From contig CACGLH010000001.1 in NCBI GenBank assembly GCA_902573735.1, positions 248,001 through 312,000 on the forward strand: a stretch of 64,000 nucleotides of DNA, read 5' to 3'. A program made the position numbers and the translations under genes. Positions 51,657 through 60,772 of this stretch are shown here, piece after piece; position 1 is the first letter of the stretch; every line of letters begins with the position of its first letter. Under the pieces are notes generated by a model, which did not search any database, had not been told where the DNA came from, and saw nothing but the letters and a program-made list of their open reading frames with translations. This stretch comes from an uncultured Alphaproteobacteria bacterium. Lineage in GTDB: Bacteria > Pseudomonadota > Alphaproteobacteria > Rhodobacterales > Rhodobacteraceae.

Positions 51657-51720
51657 AACATAACAACCAAACCTAAGACATATCCTTGAGGGTACCCAAA
51701 AAATCATAATTAGTTATTTC
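51657..51720 (+). repeat. Cassette repeat copy 17
   Basis: ACATAACAACCAAACCTAAG, ACATATCCTTGAGGGTACCC, AAAAAATCATAATTAGTTAT; the right half is lost. The flank upstream is shared with copy 9. Confidence 0.75.
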
Positions 51721-51803
51721 GATATAATTGATAAGTATTGAAATAAAAACACATAAAAATTACTATTATCATTATTAAAAATATAAGAAAACCAAGGATT
51801 AAA

Positions 51804-52862
51804 ATGATTGTCGATTGTGAGGGTTCTTCAATTGAGTGTGGCCTATGTCATGGTGAGGAGGCAAGAGAACTTATTAGGTATGCAATAAAACAATGGGAAG
51901 AAGAAATTTTATCTAAAAAGGGAAATAATCGATCGGTACTTAAAAATTATATAAGTGATTTTCTTAATAATACTTCCCTTATAGATTCTATGAAATATCA
52001 AACCCCTGACCTTATAGAAGAGATGAAAGGAATTGCAAAAGGAAGTGGAATTTCCTTTGAAAAAATTGCTGCTTACAATCTTATGGATGAGCAATGGTGG
52101 TATGACCTTTCAATAAGAAATACTGAACCTGGATGTAGTCTAATTGGAATAAAAAAAGGAAAGAATACTATATTGGGACAGAATATGGATTTACCAGCAT
52201 TTATGGACGGATCGCAAATTATTTTAAGAATTTCATCATTAAACAAACCAAGAAAAATATTACTTACTTCGGCAGGGCAAATTGGTTTAACTGGAGTTAA
52301 CGACCATGGTATTGCAGTTTGTGTAAATACACTTTTAATGTTGCGTTCAAATTCTAAGGGTCTGCCAGTTGCAGCAGTATTAAGGTATCTTCTTGAAGAA
52401 AAAAATTTAGAAAATGTTAAAAATAAATTAATAAACATTAATCATGCATCTGGACAACACTATGCATTTGCAAATAAGAATGAAATAAGTGGCTATGAAT
52501 CTTCAGCTTCTGGAAGCATAGAAAGTTCAATTGATGGGAGACAAATTCTCTTACATACTAATCACCCCTTAGTTTCTAGGGATATAAATTCAAGAGCCAA
52601 AAAAATTATAAAAGAAAATGGAAGAATTAAAAACTCAGAGGAAAGACTTCGTTTTTTAACAAATCAAATAAACAAAAAAATGACTGAAATAGACATAATT
52701 GAATTACTTTCAGATATAAGTACTCCGCTATGTGCGAAACCATCACAGAAACACAGAAGTCAGACTTTTGGGTCAATTCTTTTTAAACTAAGTGAAAATG
52801 TGAAAATATTTTATTGTTTGGGAATGCCTGGAAAAGTCCAATGGAAATCATTAACTTTTTAA
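51804..52862 (+). CDS. C45-family (acyl-CoA:6-APA acyltransferase-like) hydrolase
   Basis: 352-residue Ntn-hydrolase of the C45 / penicillin-acyltransferase-like family. The region EEMKGIAKGSGISFEKIAAY followed by NLMDEQWW and then EPGCSLIG contains the Cys that becomes the N-terminal nucleophile after self-cleavage. GQNMDLPAFM, LLTSAGQIGLTGVNDHGIAV and LHTNHPL are the later family motifs. Enzymes of this type cleave or transfer amide-bound acyl groups. Substrate unknown. It begins a block with M24 and MmgE/PrpD genes. Confidence 0.82.
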   Translation: MIVDCEGSSIECGLCHGEEARELIRYAIKQWEEEILSKKGNNRSVLKNYISDFLNNTSLIDSMKYQTPDLIEEMKGIAKGSGISFEKIAAYNLMDEQWWYDLSIRNTEPGCSLIGIKKGKNTILGQNMDLPAFMDGSQIILRISSLNKPRKILLTSAGQIGLTGVNDHGIAVCVNTLLMLRSNSKGLPVAAVLRYLLEEKNLENVKNKLININHASGQHYAFANKNEISGYESSASGSIESSIDGRQILLHTNHPLVSRDINSRAKKIIKENGRIKNSEERLRFLTNQINKKMTEIDIIELLSDISTPLCAKPSQKHRSQTFGSILFKLSENVKIFYCLGMPGKVQWKSLTF

Positions 52863-52952
52863 TTTCGTAAATTATAGTTTCTATTTATTATTAGAAATTT
52901 TGTTATTGATGCATCAAATGTAAAAAAATATATATTTATAAAATATCGAAAC

Positions 52953-54158
52953 TTAATTTAAACTTATTTGTGTGGAAGATAACCTTTCACATCCTTCATC
53001 TGTGACTAGAATAGGTTCTCCAACATATATTTGTATTGGATAATCAGCTAAGTTAAAAACAGGAAAACGCGAAACCAAAAAAAATGTCATGTTTTTTTCA
53101 AGAATATGATAGTCAGTTTCTTTAATTCGTAAATCGTCTAACCAAGTAGGAGGATAACCAATTCCAATACCATATCCATGATGTGCTCCAGGAATGTGCA
53201 AATCCTTTTCAATTAACGTTTGATTTATTTTTCGGGCAACATCAGCGGAAGCAATACCAGCTTTAATTATTGAACGTGCCTCTTTTTGGGCAGTAATTAG
53301 TCCATCAAATGTCCTTTCAACTTCTTTTGGCGGTTCACCTAACCACCAAGTTTGTACGCCAACTGCATGATACCTAAAGCGGGAACTTCCAGGCTCTATT
53401 GTAATATGTTCACCTAATTTGATTACCCGGTCAACAGCAGCACCATGAGTGTTAGACATTGATCTTGGACCACTTGATATAGGAGGTACTATGGCAGGTA
53501 CATGACCTCCAGCTTCGAACATTCCACTCATTGCAGCTCCTAAAACTTCAGTTTCTAGTACTCCAGGTTTAAAAACATTAAGTGCTGCATTATAGGCTGA
53601 ATCCAAAACCTTTCCTGCTTCTTTCATATAAACTACTTCTGACTCAGTTTTAATTTGTCTAAGATTGGTAACTATTCGAGATGCATCTACTAAAGAGCAT
53701 TTATCTTTTAAGCTTTTTTCTAGTCCTACATAATATTTAGGTAGTAAAGCATGGCTTCCTAATTCTATTCCAATTCTTTTTTTGGGCTTTAAGGCTTTTA
53801 AATCGAAAAGCATCTCAATTGTTAATTCAACTGGACTTTTGTTGGAGTCGTCTATCCAATTACGTACTTCTTTTACATAAGGAAGACCCTCAATAAAATT
53901 ATGATCAGCTGGTCTACATAAAACAGTTATATCTTCTTTGTTAACATCGATAACAGCAGTTTGATAAACCCAATATCCTAATTGGTCATAACCAAATAAA
54001 TAATACATGCTCTCCTGATGAAATAGCAATAAGAAGTCAATTTTTTCTTTAATCATCTGGGAACGGAGAGCATCAATCCGATTTTTATATTCACCATTTT
54101 TAAATGGCAAAGGCATTCCTATGACAGTTGTCACTTCGTCCGTAGGATGATATGACAT
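52953..54158 (-). CDS. M24-family peptidase/creatinase-like protein
   Basis: 401-residue pita-bread-fold protein. The N-terminal creatinase-like domain (residues 1-160) and the C-terminal catalytic domain are both present. The stretch MSNTHGAAVDRVIKLGEHIT followed by IEPGSSRFRYHAVG differs from typical metal-dependent members, which have Asp at two of these positions (D-x-G and a later D); the later HHGYGIGIG keeps its His. This points to a creatinase-like, possibly metal-free C-N hydrolase rather than a true Xaa-Pro aminopeptidase. It is followed on the same strand by nothing and preceded by the MmgE/PrpD gene. Confidence 0.78.
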   Translation of the reverse strand: MSYHPTDEVTTVIGMPLPFKNGEYKNRIDALRSQMIKEKIDFLLLFHQESMYYLFGYDQLGYWVYQTAVIDVNKEDITVLCRPADHNFIEGLPYVKEVRNWIDDSNKSPVELTIEMLFDLKALKPKKRIGIELGSHALLPKYYVGLEKSLKDKCSLVDASRIVTNLRQIKTESEVVYMKEAGKVLDSAYNAALNVFKPGVLETEVLGAAMSGMFEAGGHVPAIVPPISSGPRSMSNTHGAAVDRVIKLGEHITIEPGSSRFRYHAVGVQTWWLGEPPKEVERTFDGLITAQKEARSIIKAGIASADVARKINQTLIEKDLHIPGAHHGYGIGIGYPPTWLDDLRIKETDYHILEKNMTFFLVSRFPVFNLADYPIQIYVGEPILVTDEGCERLSSTQISLN

Positions 54159-54272
54159 TTTTTCTCTCCTTTATGTATACAAACAATTCTATTATAATCA
54201 AATTGATGTGTATTTATAATTTTATTGTTCAAATTATCAAATAATTAAACTTAACATTTTTTTACATTAATT

Positions 54273-55688
54273 TCATCTAAGCAATTTACATAATTGTGAT
54301 AGATTTTTTACATCCTTAAAATTAAGCAAAATATCAATAACTTCATTTGTTTTTTTCCTCCCCAGATAAGGTTCTACTAGTTGACAAAATTTATTTGTAA
54401 TTTCTTTTGATGACCAAGGATGGTTAGTTCCACCTCTTGCAACTAATACACGATGAGAAAAGGAACGTTTATCAGTAGTCCTAATTGTTACTACAGACAT
54501 AGTTTTTCTTTCATCACTAAAATGACGCCTCTGTGCTTCTTTCTCTTTATAACTATGAATAATGTCAGCCACGGCATGAGCTTTTGGATCTCTTAGTATC
54601 GATTTAGAATACCATTTTGGTCCTTTCGGTATACCAAGCAACACCATGGCCATTGGCCATTGTAAAGAAAATTCTGCGTCAACCATACTTTTGGGTCGTG
54701 AATCATTAAATAGAGTTACCACGTCTTCAAAAGTTCCTACATCAACTCGAGCAATATTTGATAACTTTAAATTATTCTGTTTAATTATAATTTCAGTAGC
54801 TTCTAGTGCTGAATGAACCCATCGACAAGCTGGATATGGTTTAAAGCTTAATTCTTCCACCGTCCAACGAGTTCCAAGCTGGTTTGTTAAATATTCAAAA
54901 TTGCAGCGGTCCGAGCCTGCCATGATCCAGAAACCAGATGGTCCATCTAAGATATCTCGACTTCCTTGCCATCCATTTTCTGCTAATATGGCAGCACGTA
55001 TTCCAGCTTCAGCTGGTAAAGCAGTCATGTCTTTTGTTGAAGAAAGAGGCCTATCCCTCCAGTTCCATTTTCTAGCTGCAGGAAGCGTTGAAAATGTTGC
55101 TGCTAGTCCAAAGGCATTTCTTAATTGCTCAATTGAAAGTTTCATTAATTTGGATGCCACTATCGCTGAACCAAAACTTTGGTGTACAGCTACCCCCCAG
55201 ACTTGTTTATGTCTTTTTGGAGTAGGTTGTATAGCTTGAATAATTCGGTTAGTTACTTCATAACCTGCAACAATTGCTGAAAGAATTTCTTCACCAGATG
55301 CACAAACTTTTTCGCCCACAGCAATTGCTGTTGGAATAATTGTAGAACCAGGGTGACCCATACCCTTCCCATCATTTTCAAATGCATCATCATAGTCTAA
55401 TGCGTTAGCTTGTATACCATTTTGATACGCTGCCAACGCCATAGAGGTTTTATATTTTCGCCCCATTACAGTTGATTGGTTTGTTCCGCCTAATTCTTTA
55501 ACCATTTTTTCACTAGCTATTGCTAAACTAGTATTAGCTCCCCCTATAGTACATCCTATATTATCCAATAAAGCTTTTAATGTAGCCTTCAAGGCTGATA
55601 ATGGAACCTTTTCAATAGAAATGTCGTATGCAAAATGGGTAAGAATTTCTGTTTGGCTTTTGCTATTTATTATGTCAGGATTTAGCAT
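54273..55688 (-). CDS. MmgE/PrpD-family protein
   Basis: 471-residue member of the MmgE/PrpD (2-methylcitrate dehydratase-like) family, which also includes cis-aconitate decarboxylase-type enzymes. Family features: LDNIGCTIGGANTSLAIASE, NGIQANALDYDDAFENDGKG followed by MGHPGSTIIPTAIAVGE, and PYPACRWVHSALEA. The substrate cannot be inferred; many family members are not methylcitrate enzymes. It is 114 nt upstream of the M24-like gene on the same strand, probably the same transcript. Confidence 0.85.
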   Translation of the reverse strand: MLNPDIINSKSQTEILTHFAYDISIEKVPLSALKATLKALLDNIGCTIGGANTSLAIASEKMVKELGGTNQSTVMGRKYKTSMALAAYQNGIQANALDYDDAFENDGKGMGHPGSTIIPTAIAVGEKVCASGEEILSAIVAGYEVTNRIIQAIQPTPKRHKQVWGVAVHQSFGSAIVASKLMKLSIEQLRNAFGLAATFSTLPAARKWNWRDRPLSSTKDMTALPAEAGIRAAILAENGWQGSRDILDGPSGFWIMAGSDRCNFEYLTNQLGTRWTVEELSFKPYPACRWVHSALEATEIIIKQNNLKLSNIARVDVGTFEDVVTLFNDSRPKSMVDAEFSLQWPMAMVLLGIPKGPKWYSKSILRDPKAHAVADIIHSYKEKEAQRRHFSDERKTMSVVTIRTTDKRSFSHRVLVARGGTNHPWSSKEITNKFCQLVEPYLGRKKTNEVIDILLNFKDVKNLSQLCKLLR

Positions 55689-55900
55689 TAATTTATTTCC
55701 ATTTTTCTAAATATCATTTGAATTTTACTTTTTTAAATTATAACTTATAAAATGAACTTTATTGTCAATTAATGATAAAATAAATTAAACCTAATAGTAA
55801 ATTATCTTTACATATTTTTTCTTGAAACGATGAGAAAATGGTCGTTTCCCAGGTAGTTATTCAAGGGGGATTATAAGGGGTAGAATTTTGAGTTTTGTTT
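55689..55900. other. Non-coding DNA before copy 18
   Basis: AT-rich. Near 55862-55892, CAAGGGGGATTATAAGGGGT then AGAATTTTGAG has the spacing of the integrase-tail remnants seen elsewhere, but the match is weak. No gene is seen. Confidence 0.35.
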
Positions 55901-55990
55901 TCAATATGACAGTTATAGCACTCTTGTAACCCACCCCTAAGACATATCCTTAGAGATAGTAGTGTTCAAAAACTATGGCCTCTAATTTTT
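55901..55990 (+). repeat. Cassette repeat copy 18
   Basis: CAATATGACAGTTATAGCAC tail, CCACCCCTAAGACATATCC head, then a diverged TTAGAGATAGTAGTGTTCAA and ACTATGGCCTCTAATTTTTG. It is the last copy seen in the window. Confidence 0.75.
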
Positions 55991-56033
55991 GGGTCTATGC
56001 TGAGGCTACATTTTAACAAACTTTTACGCCTTT

Positions 56034-57959
56034 TTAATCAGAAAGCCCAAGCGGAATAAGGATATTCCCTATATCAGTCAAAAAATTTTTACTTTGAAAT
56101 GCAGGATAGTCAGAAAAAGGGGTTTGTGCAGTATATTTTCTCCCAATCCCGTTACTAATTTCTAATGTTTGAGCAGCGAGTTTATTATCTTTTTTCTTTT
56201 CATAAGAATAGGCTAACAAAGCTGAAATGGTTGGTAATGCCATTTCATCATTATGTTGACTTTTTGAGTTCTCTGAAATCCAAAGACTATTCAATTTCTC
56301 AGTACTCATCCCATATTGGAAAGTAAGATAAGCATATCCATAAGCAAGATACTTTGCATTAAAAGCGCTTGGCCTCAATTCAAGTGATCTTTCCATATGG
56401 CTCACGCCCAACTCAAATTGATCTTTTGAACTTCCATTTGAAGAGCACACTTGGTAAAGTAGACCAAAGTCAAATTGACTCAGATGATCATCATAAATCC
56501 TATTCTCATATTGTTTAAGATCTGGAATAATGGAACAAGCCAAATCAAACTGCTGTAAAATTGCTTGATAAATGCTTTTTTGTGCAAATAAATAAAGATA
56601 TATTGGATCAGCTTTCTTAACAAATTTAATGCCATTAGACAGATATTTTATAGCTTTGTTTATTTCTGATACTGGGTCATCAACAAGTTTTAAGCTTGTA
56701 CTCGCAAATGTATGAAAAGCTGCTAGTTGTAAAATATGAGGATCGTTTGGAGAAGACTCTAGATTCTTTTTCAGTAGTTGGCCTGCATAAGTAACACTTT
56801 CGACTGTTGATTTAAGAATAGCCTTGTCAATTTTTATAAGATCAAAGTAAGTTGAGGGTTCGTTCGTGTATTTGAACACGTGTTGCTTGGACAAAATATG
56901 CCTTGATAATCCCTTCATAATATACATTGCTACTTTTTCCTGTACGCTTATCATTTGATCTTCTATTGAAAAATCATATTGCTCTTTGAAAATGGTTTCA
57001 GAGGATGCAGCTTCAACAACTCTGAATTGAACTCTAATAAACTCCTTTGAGTTTTGTACCGTACCTGTAACCACAAAGCTGATGTCATTATTTTCAGCTA
57101 AATCTTTATAGGAAAAGTTTTCTTTGGTAAGCAATTTTGTTTCGTTAGAGTCTATAAATTTAACATCAGTATTCAGATCTGATAAAGTATTATTGATACT
57201 TAAAGAGAGGTCAGCTTGCTCACCTCTAAAGTTTGCTTCAGTAGTTTGGATTTCAAATGGAAGGATGATTATTTTTGGTCTGATGTCAGAAAGAACATTA
57301 TTTGAGATAGTTTGGTCATCATTAGATATAAAAGCGAAGTAAGTAATGGAAACAAAAGCTATTAGAATTAATACAATCAATCTAACCATAGTTAGCTTTT
57401 TGGATCCAAATTGAGACCTCAATTTTCGTTTATGTGTTGGGTCTAATATGACATCGTAAACGTGAAATCTATTACTCTTAACCTTCTGCATGCCTTGATT
57501 TACGAAAGAAAGTTTTGTCTTGGAAGATACATATTCGAAAATTCCTTTTGAAATAGATATTCCACCTGCTTGAGCTAAGGATTCAAGACGGGCAGCTATG
57601 TTTACGCCATCTCCTAAGAGATTTCCTTTTTCCTTTATTACATCTCCAATGTTTATCCCGATGCGAAACTCTAATTTAACTGTTGCTTCCAGTGTTGAAT
57701 TTCTTCTTTTAATGGCATTTTGAAATTCAACGGCACATTCAACAGCGGCAACTGCACTTTCAAACTCTGCAAAAAATGAGTCTCCTCCAGTATTGAAAAG
57801 TCTCGCTTTATATTTCCCAAAAATATCGTTGAGTAAACTTTCGCACGCCCGCAAGTTTGTGATGGTAGCACTTTCATCAGTTTCAATGTGCTTACTGTAT
57901 CCAACAACATCAGTTGCAAAAATTACAGCAATCTTTCTATCAATATTTTGAGACGACAT
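56034..57959 (-). CDS. Class III adenylate/guanylate cyclase with TPR-like region (3)
   Basis: 641-residue third paralogue. Cyclase motifs are intact: FATDVVGYSKHIETDES, NTGGDSFFAEF, FRIGINIGDVIKEKGNL and LLGDGVNIAARLESL. A membrane segment lies near residue 200 (VRLIVLILIAFVSITYFAFI). The middle region (RPKIIILPFEIQTTEANFRG) is TolB-like, and the C-terminus is helical and TPR-like with several Tyr-rich repeats. Its 3' end faces cassette repeat copy 18. The N-terminal domains of the three paralogues are much more alike than their C-termini, suggesting different inputs to one cAMP-type signal. Confidence 0.9.
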   Translation of the reverse strand: MSSQNIDRKIAVIFATDVVGYSKHIETDESATITNLRACESLLNDIFGKYKARLFNTGGDSFFAEFESAVAAVECAVEFQNAIKRRNSTLEATVKLEFRIGINIGDVIKEKGNLLGDGVNIAARLESLAQAGGISISKGIFEYVSSKTKLSFVNQGMQKVKSNRFHVYDVILDPTHKRKLRSQFGSKKLTMVRLIVLILIAFVSITYFAFISNDDQTISNNVLSDIRPKIIILPFEIQTTEANFRGEQADLSLSINNTLSDLNTDVKFIDSNETKLLTKENFSYKDLAENNDISFVVTGTVQNSKEFIRVQFRVVEAASSETIFKEQYDFSIEDQMISVQEKVAMYIMKGLSRHILSKQHVFKYTNEPSTYFDLIKIDKAILKSTVESVTYAGQLLKKNLESSPNDPHILQLAAFHTFASTSLKLVDDPVSEINKAIKYLSNGIKFVKKADPIYLYLFAQKSIYQAILQQFDLACSIIPDLKQYENRIYDDHLSQFDFGLLYQVCSSNGSSKDQFELGVSHMERSLELRPSAFNAKYLAYGYAYLTFQYGMSTEKLNSLWISENSKSQHNDEMALPTISALLAYSYEKKKDNKLAAQTLEISNGIGRKYTAQTPFSDYPAFQSKNFLTDIGNILIPLGLSD

Positions 57960-58418
57960 TTAATACCTACCTAATTGATCAATTATTATACTATACAATC
58001 CAATAAAATTATCCATTTAAACAATTTCATTTTCTCTATAACTTTTTCATGACGCATAAAAAAGTAGCAGTTCATATTAATAAGTGCTTAAGAAATTAAT
58101 TAATCTCTGTATTCCAAGTTCCAAAATTTACAAAATCCATAAGGTCATAATCAAATAAAGAATAGCTTAAAATAAAAAAATTCTAATGGCATAAATTATT
58201 GAATATAAGGACAAAAAAGCCTTTACTAAGGGGCAAGAGTTGATAGCTAAGATAATTGCAGAAATTAAGGCTTTTTTTTAAAAAAATAAATTTAAAAAGA
58301 ACCTCAAGTAGATCAATAAATCTTTTAGATTTTTATGATTAACGAGAAAATAATTCAATAATTTCATTTTTAATTAATATTTTAAAAAAAGTATGTAATA
58401 ATATAAATGGAGAAGTTT
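57960..58418. other. Gene-free region with a possible gene scrap
   Basis: 459 bp with no cassette repeat. About 58200-58281 encodes KDKKAFTKGQELIAKIIAEI then KAFF and a stop on the + strand, without a start codon or ribosome site; it looks like a C-terminal scrap of a lost gene. The same segment has AAAAAAGCCTT and AAGGCTTTTTTT, which could pair over a 45 nt loop. Confidence 0.35.
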
Positions 58419-59264
58419 ATGAGATTAGATTCGCATATTCATTTATGGTCACTTGATGATGGTCAGAAGCATTGGATGAGAGACAAAATAGCTGGACTTC
58501 ATCGAGATTTTACTGAGACTGATTTAAGGAACTTAACAAGTAAATGTTCTGTTGATTATGCTATTGTTGTTCAGGCTCATCATACAAAAGAAGAAACATT
58601 TCATTGGCTGAAAAGAGCTAATATAAATAAACAATTAGTTGGTGTAATTGGGTATCTTGATATTTTAGACAATAATTTTGAAAATGATTTAGAAAGCTTT
58701 CTTTCTAATCCAAAATTTGTTGGTTTAAGACCTTTACCTAATGATACCTTTGGAGGTGATTGGTTTAAAACAGAGGCTGCTGTTGCTTCAATGAAAATAT
58801 TAAATAAAAAAAATGTAAGTGTTGATACTTTGCAACCAGTTGAAAATCTATCTAATGCCCGGAAATTTTTTAGAAAATTTGATGGTCTAAAATTAGTTCT
58901 AAATCATGCTGGAAGACCAGCTGTTATGACTGGAGAATTGAAAGATTGGAAGAATGAGCTTAAATTGTTTGCGCAAGAAACTAATGCTATGGTTAAATGT
59001 TCCGGATTAGTAGAAAGAGCAGGGGTTGAATGGACAAAAAAAACTATTAGCCCATATGTTGAAACTATAATTGAAGTGTTTGGATCAGAAAGGGTCATGT
59101 TTGGAACTAATTGGCCTGTTATGACTATAAGTTCTACGTATGACCTTTGGGTTAACACACTAAATGATATCTTAACTGATTTGAATTTAAGTCAAGAAGT
59201 TATAGACAATATAATGGGTAGAAATGCTTTCAATCATTATGGAATAGGTAGTGTCTTAGACTAA
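58419..59264 (+). CDS. Amidohydrolase-2 family lactonase/hydrolase
   Basis: 281-residue TIM-barrel hydrolase related to 2-pyrone-4,6-dicarboxylate lactonase and sugar-lactone hydrolases. Start ATG 58419 gives MRLDSHIHLWSLDDGQKHW, the usual family start, with GGAGAAG 6 nt upstream; an ATG at 58407 is possible. The HxH metal motif is DSHIHLW. LNHAGRPAV and MFGTNWPV are the later motifs (His, and N-W-P near the catalytic Asp/Asn). It heads a rightward operon with a sulfatase and Tct transporter genes, suggesting catabolism of an organic acid or sugar acid. Confidence 0.85.
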   Translation: MRLDSHIHLWSLDDGQKHWMRDKIAGLHRDFTETDLRNLTSKCSVDYAIVVQAHHTKEETFHWLKRANINKQLVGVIGYLDILDNNFENDLESFLSNPKFVGLRPLPNDTFGGDWFKTEAAVASMKILNKKNVSVDTLQPVENLSNARKFFRKFDGLKLVLNHAGRPAVMTGELKDWKNELKLFAQETNAMVKCSGLVERAGVEWTKKTISPYVETIIEVFGSERVMFGTNWPVMTISSTYDLWVNTLNDILTDLNLSQEVIDNIMGRNAFNHYGIGSVLD

Positions 59265-59275
59265 ATAAAAAAATT

Positions 59276-60724
59276 ATGATTAAACCTCAAAATTTATTAT
59301 TTATATTATCCGATGAACACAATAAAAATATTATGGGTTGTGCAGGCCATCCACAAATAAAGACTCCTAATTTAGATAAATTAGCTAATAACGGAACACA
59401 TTTTACAAATGCATATACACCTTCTCCTATTTGTGTCCCAGCTCGAGCTTGTCTAGCAACAGGTAAGAATGTTTATCAGACAGGTTTTTGGGATAATGCT
59501 TCTCCATATGATGGTTCAATAAAAAGTTGGTCTCATAGTTTAAGAGAAAAAGGACATGATGTTACTGCCATTGGAAAATTACATTACAGAAATGATAAAG
59601 ACGATTCTGGATTTACAGAAGCAATAGACAATTTGCATGTACCTGATGGAGTTGGTGATGTGATTGGTTTAGTTCGTGAAAATGCTCCTGAGAGAGGAGG
59701 AGCAAAAAAATTTGCAACTGAGATAGGTCCAGAAGAGTCTTCCTATACCATATATGATAAAAATGTTTTAAAAAATTCTGTTAATTGGCTGCAAAATAAA
59801 TCAAAAGTGTCTTCAAATAAACCTTGGCTTCTTTTTGTGAGTTTTGTGATGCCGCATTTTCCTCTAAAAGTGCCAAAAGATTTTTATAATTTATATGATA
59901 AAGAAAAAATTCAAATTCCAGGGAAGAATTTTTTTAATAAAGAAAAAGAACATATTTTCATAAAATCATTGAAAGAAGTTTTTCCATACGAAAAATATTT
60001 TGATGAGGACAGTCGAAAAATAGCAATAGCCTGTTATTATGGTATGGTTTCTTTATTAGATCATAATATAGGAATACTTCTTAATACTCTAAAAAAATTA
60101 GGACTTTCAGATAATACACGAATTATTTATACAAGTGATCATGGTGAATTGCTAGGAAATCATGGAATGTGGGGCAAAATGTGCTTTCATGAAGAATCAG
60201 TAGCTATTCCTTTTATTGCTAGTGGAAATGATATACCTAAGGGCAAAAAAGAAAATGCGCCAATATCGCTTGTTGATATGTACCAAACATTTCATGATTC
60301 ATTAGGTGCAAATTTTGCTAATGATACTGAATTACCTGGTCAATCAATTTATAAAACGTTAGAAAACCCTAATTATTTTCGACCAATTTTAAGCGAGTAC
60401 CACGCAGCTGGTTCAATCACTGGAGGATTTATGCTTAAAAAGGGTGATTATAAATTTATTCATTATGAAGGTTTAAATCCTCAATTGTTTGATCTTAAAA
60501 ATGATGTTCAAGAATTAAATGATTTAGGAACTAATCCCAGATATTCAAAAATAATTGATGAACTTTATAATGAATTGCAGTCTATTGTAGACACTAAAGT
60601 AACATCTGAAAAAGCTTTTGCTGATCAAAAAATCAAAATCAATAAGTTCGGAGGTAGAGAAAAAATATTATCTTTAGGTGATTTTGGTTATTCACCGGCA
60701 CCTGTCGGAAATACCAAAAACTAA
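59276..60724 (+). CDS. Type I sulfatase
   Basis: 482-residue arylsulfatase-type enzyme. The sulfatase signature is complete: CVPARACLATG (C-x-P-x-R-x4-T-G), in which Cys is oxidised to formylglycine by a separate maturation enzyme. The metal-binding start ILSDEHNKNIMGCAGHPQIK, TSDHGELLGNHGMWGK and the final HYEGLNPQLFDLKNDVQELN are typical of choline-sulfatase/phosphonate-hydrolase relatives. There is no signal peptide, so it acts in the cytoplasm. It starts 12 nt after the amidohydrolase gene. Confidence 0.9.
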   Translation: MIKPQNLLFILSDEHNKNIMGCAGHPQIKTPNLDKLANNGTHFTNAYTPSPICVPARACLATGKNVYQTGFWDNASPYDGSIKSWSHSLREKGHDVTAIGKLHYRNDKDDSGFTEAIDNLHVPDGVGDVIGLVRENAPERGGAKKFATEIGPEESSYTIYDKNVLKNSVNWLQNKSKVSSNKPWLLFVSFVMPHFPLKVPKDFYNLYDKEKIQIPGKNFFNKEKEHIFIKSLKEVFPYEKYFDEDSRKIAIACYYGMVSLLDHNIGILLNTLKKLGLSDNTRIIYTSDHGELLGNHGMWGKMCFHEESVAIPFIASGNDIPKGKKENAPISLVDMYQTFHDSLGANFANDTELPGQSIYKTLENPNYFRPILSEYHAAGSITGGFMLKKGDYKFIHYEGLNPQLFDLKNDVQELNDLGTNPRYSKIIDELYNELQSIVDTKVTSEKAFADQKIKINKFGGREKILSLGDFGYSPAPVGNTKN

Positions 60725-60772
60725 AAGTTACCTTGGTAGCAGTATTATTAGATTCAAGAATTGGAGGATAAA

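Noticed and set aside
6965-55990. Repeat array as a CRISPR
   Set aside because: Intervals between copies are hundreds to thousands of bases and contain genes; copies vary in length and sequence, and no cas gene is present.
6965-55990. Repeats as classical integron attC sites
   Set aside because: No RYYYAAC/GTTRRRY pair at the ends, no IntI, and the only integrase is phage-type. The cassette resemblance is kept as a hypothesis without the integron label.
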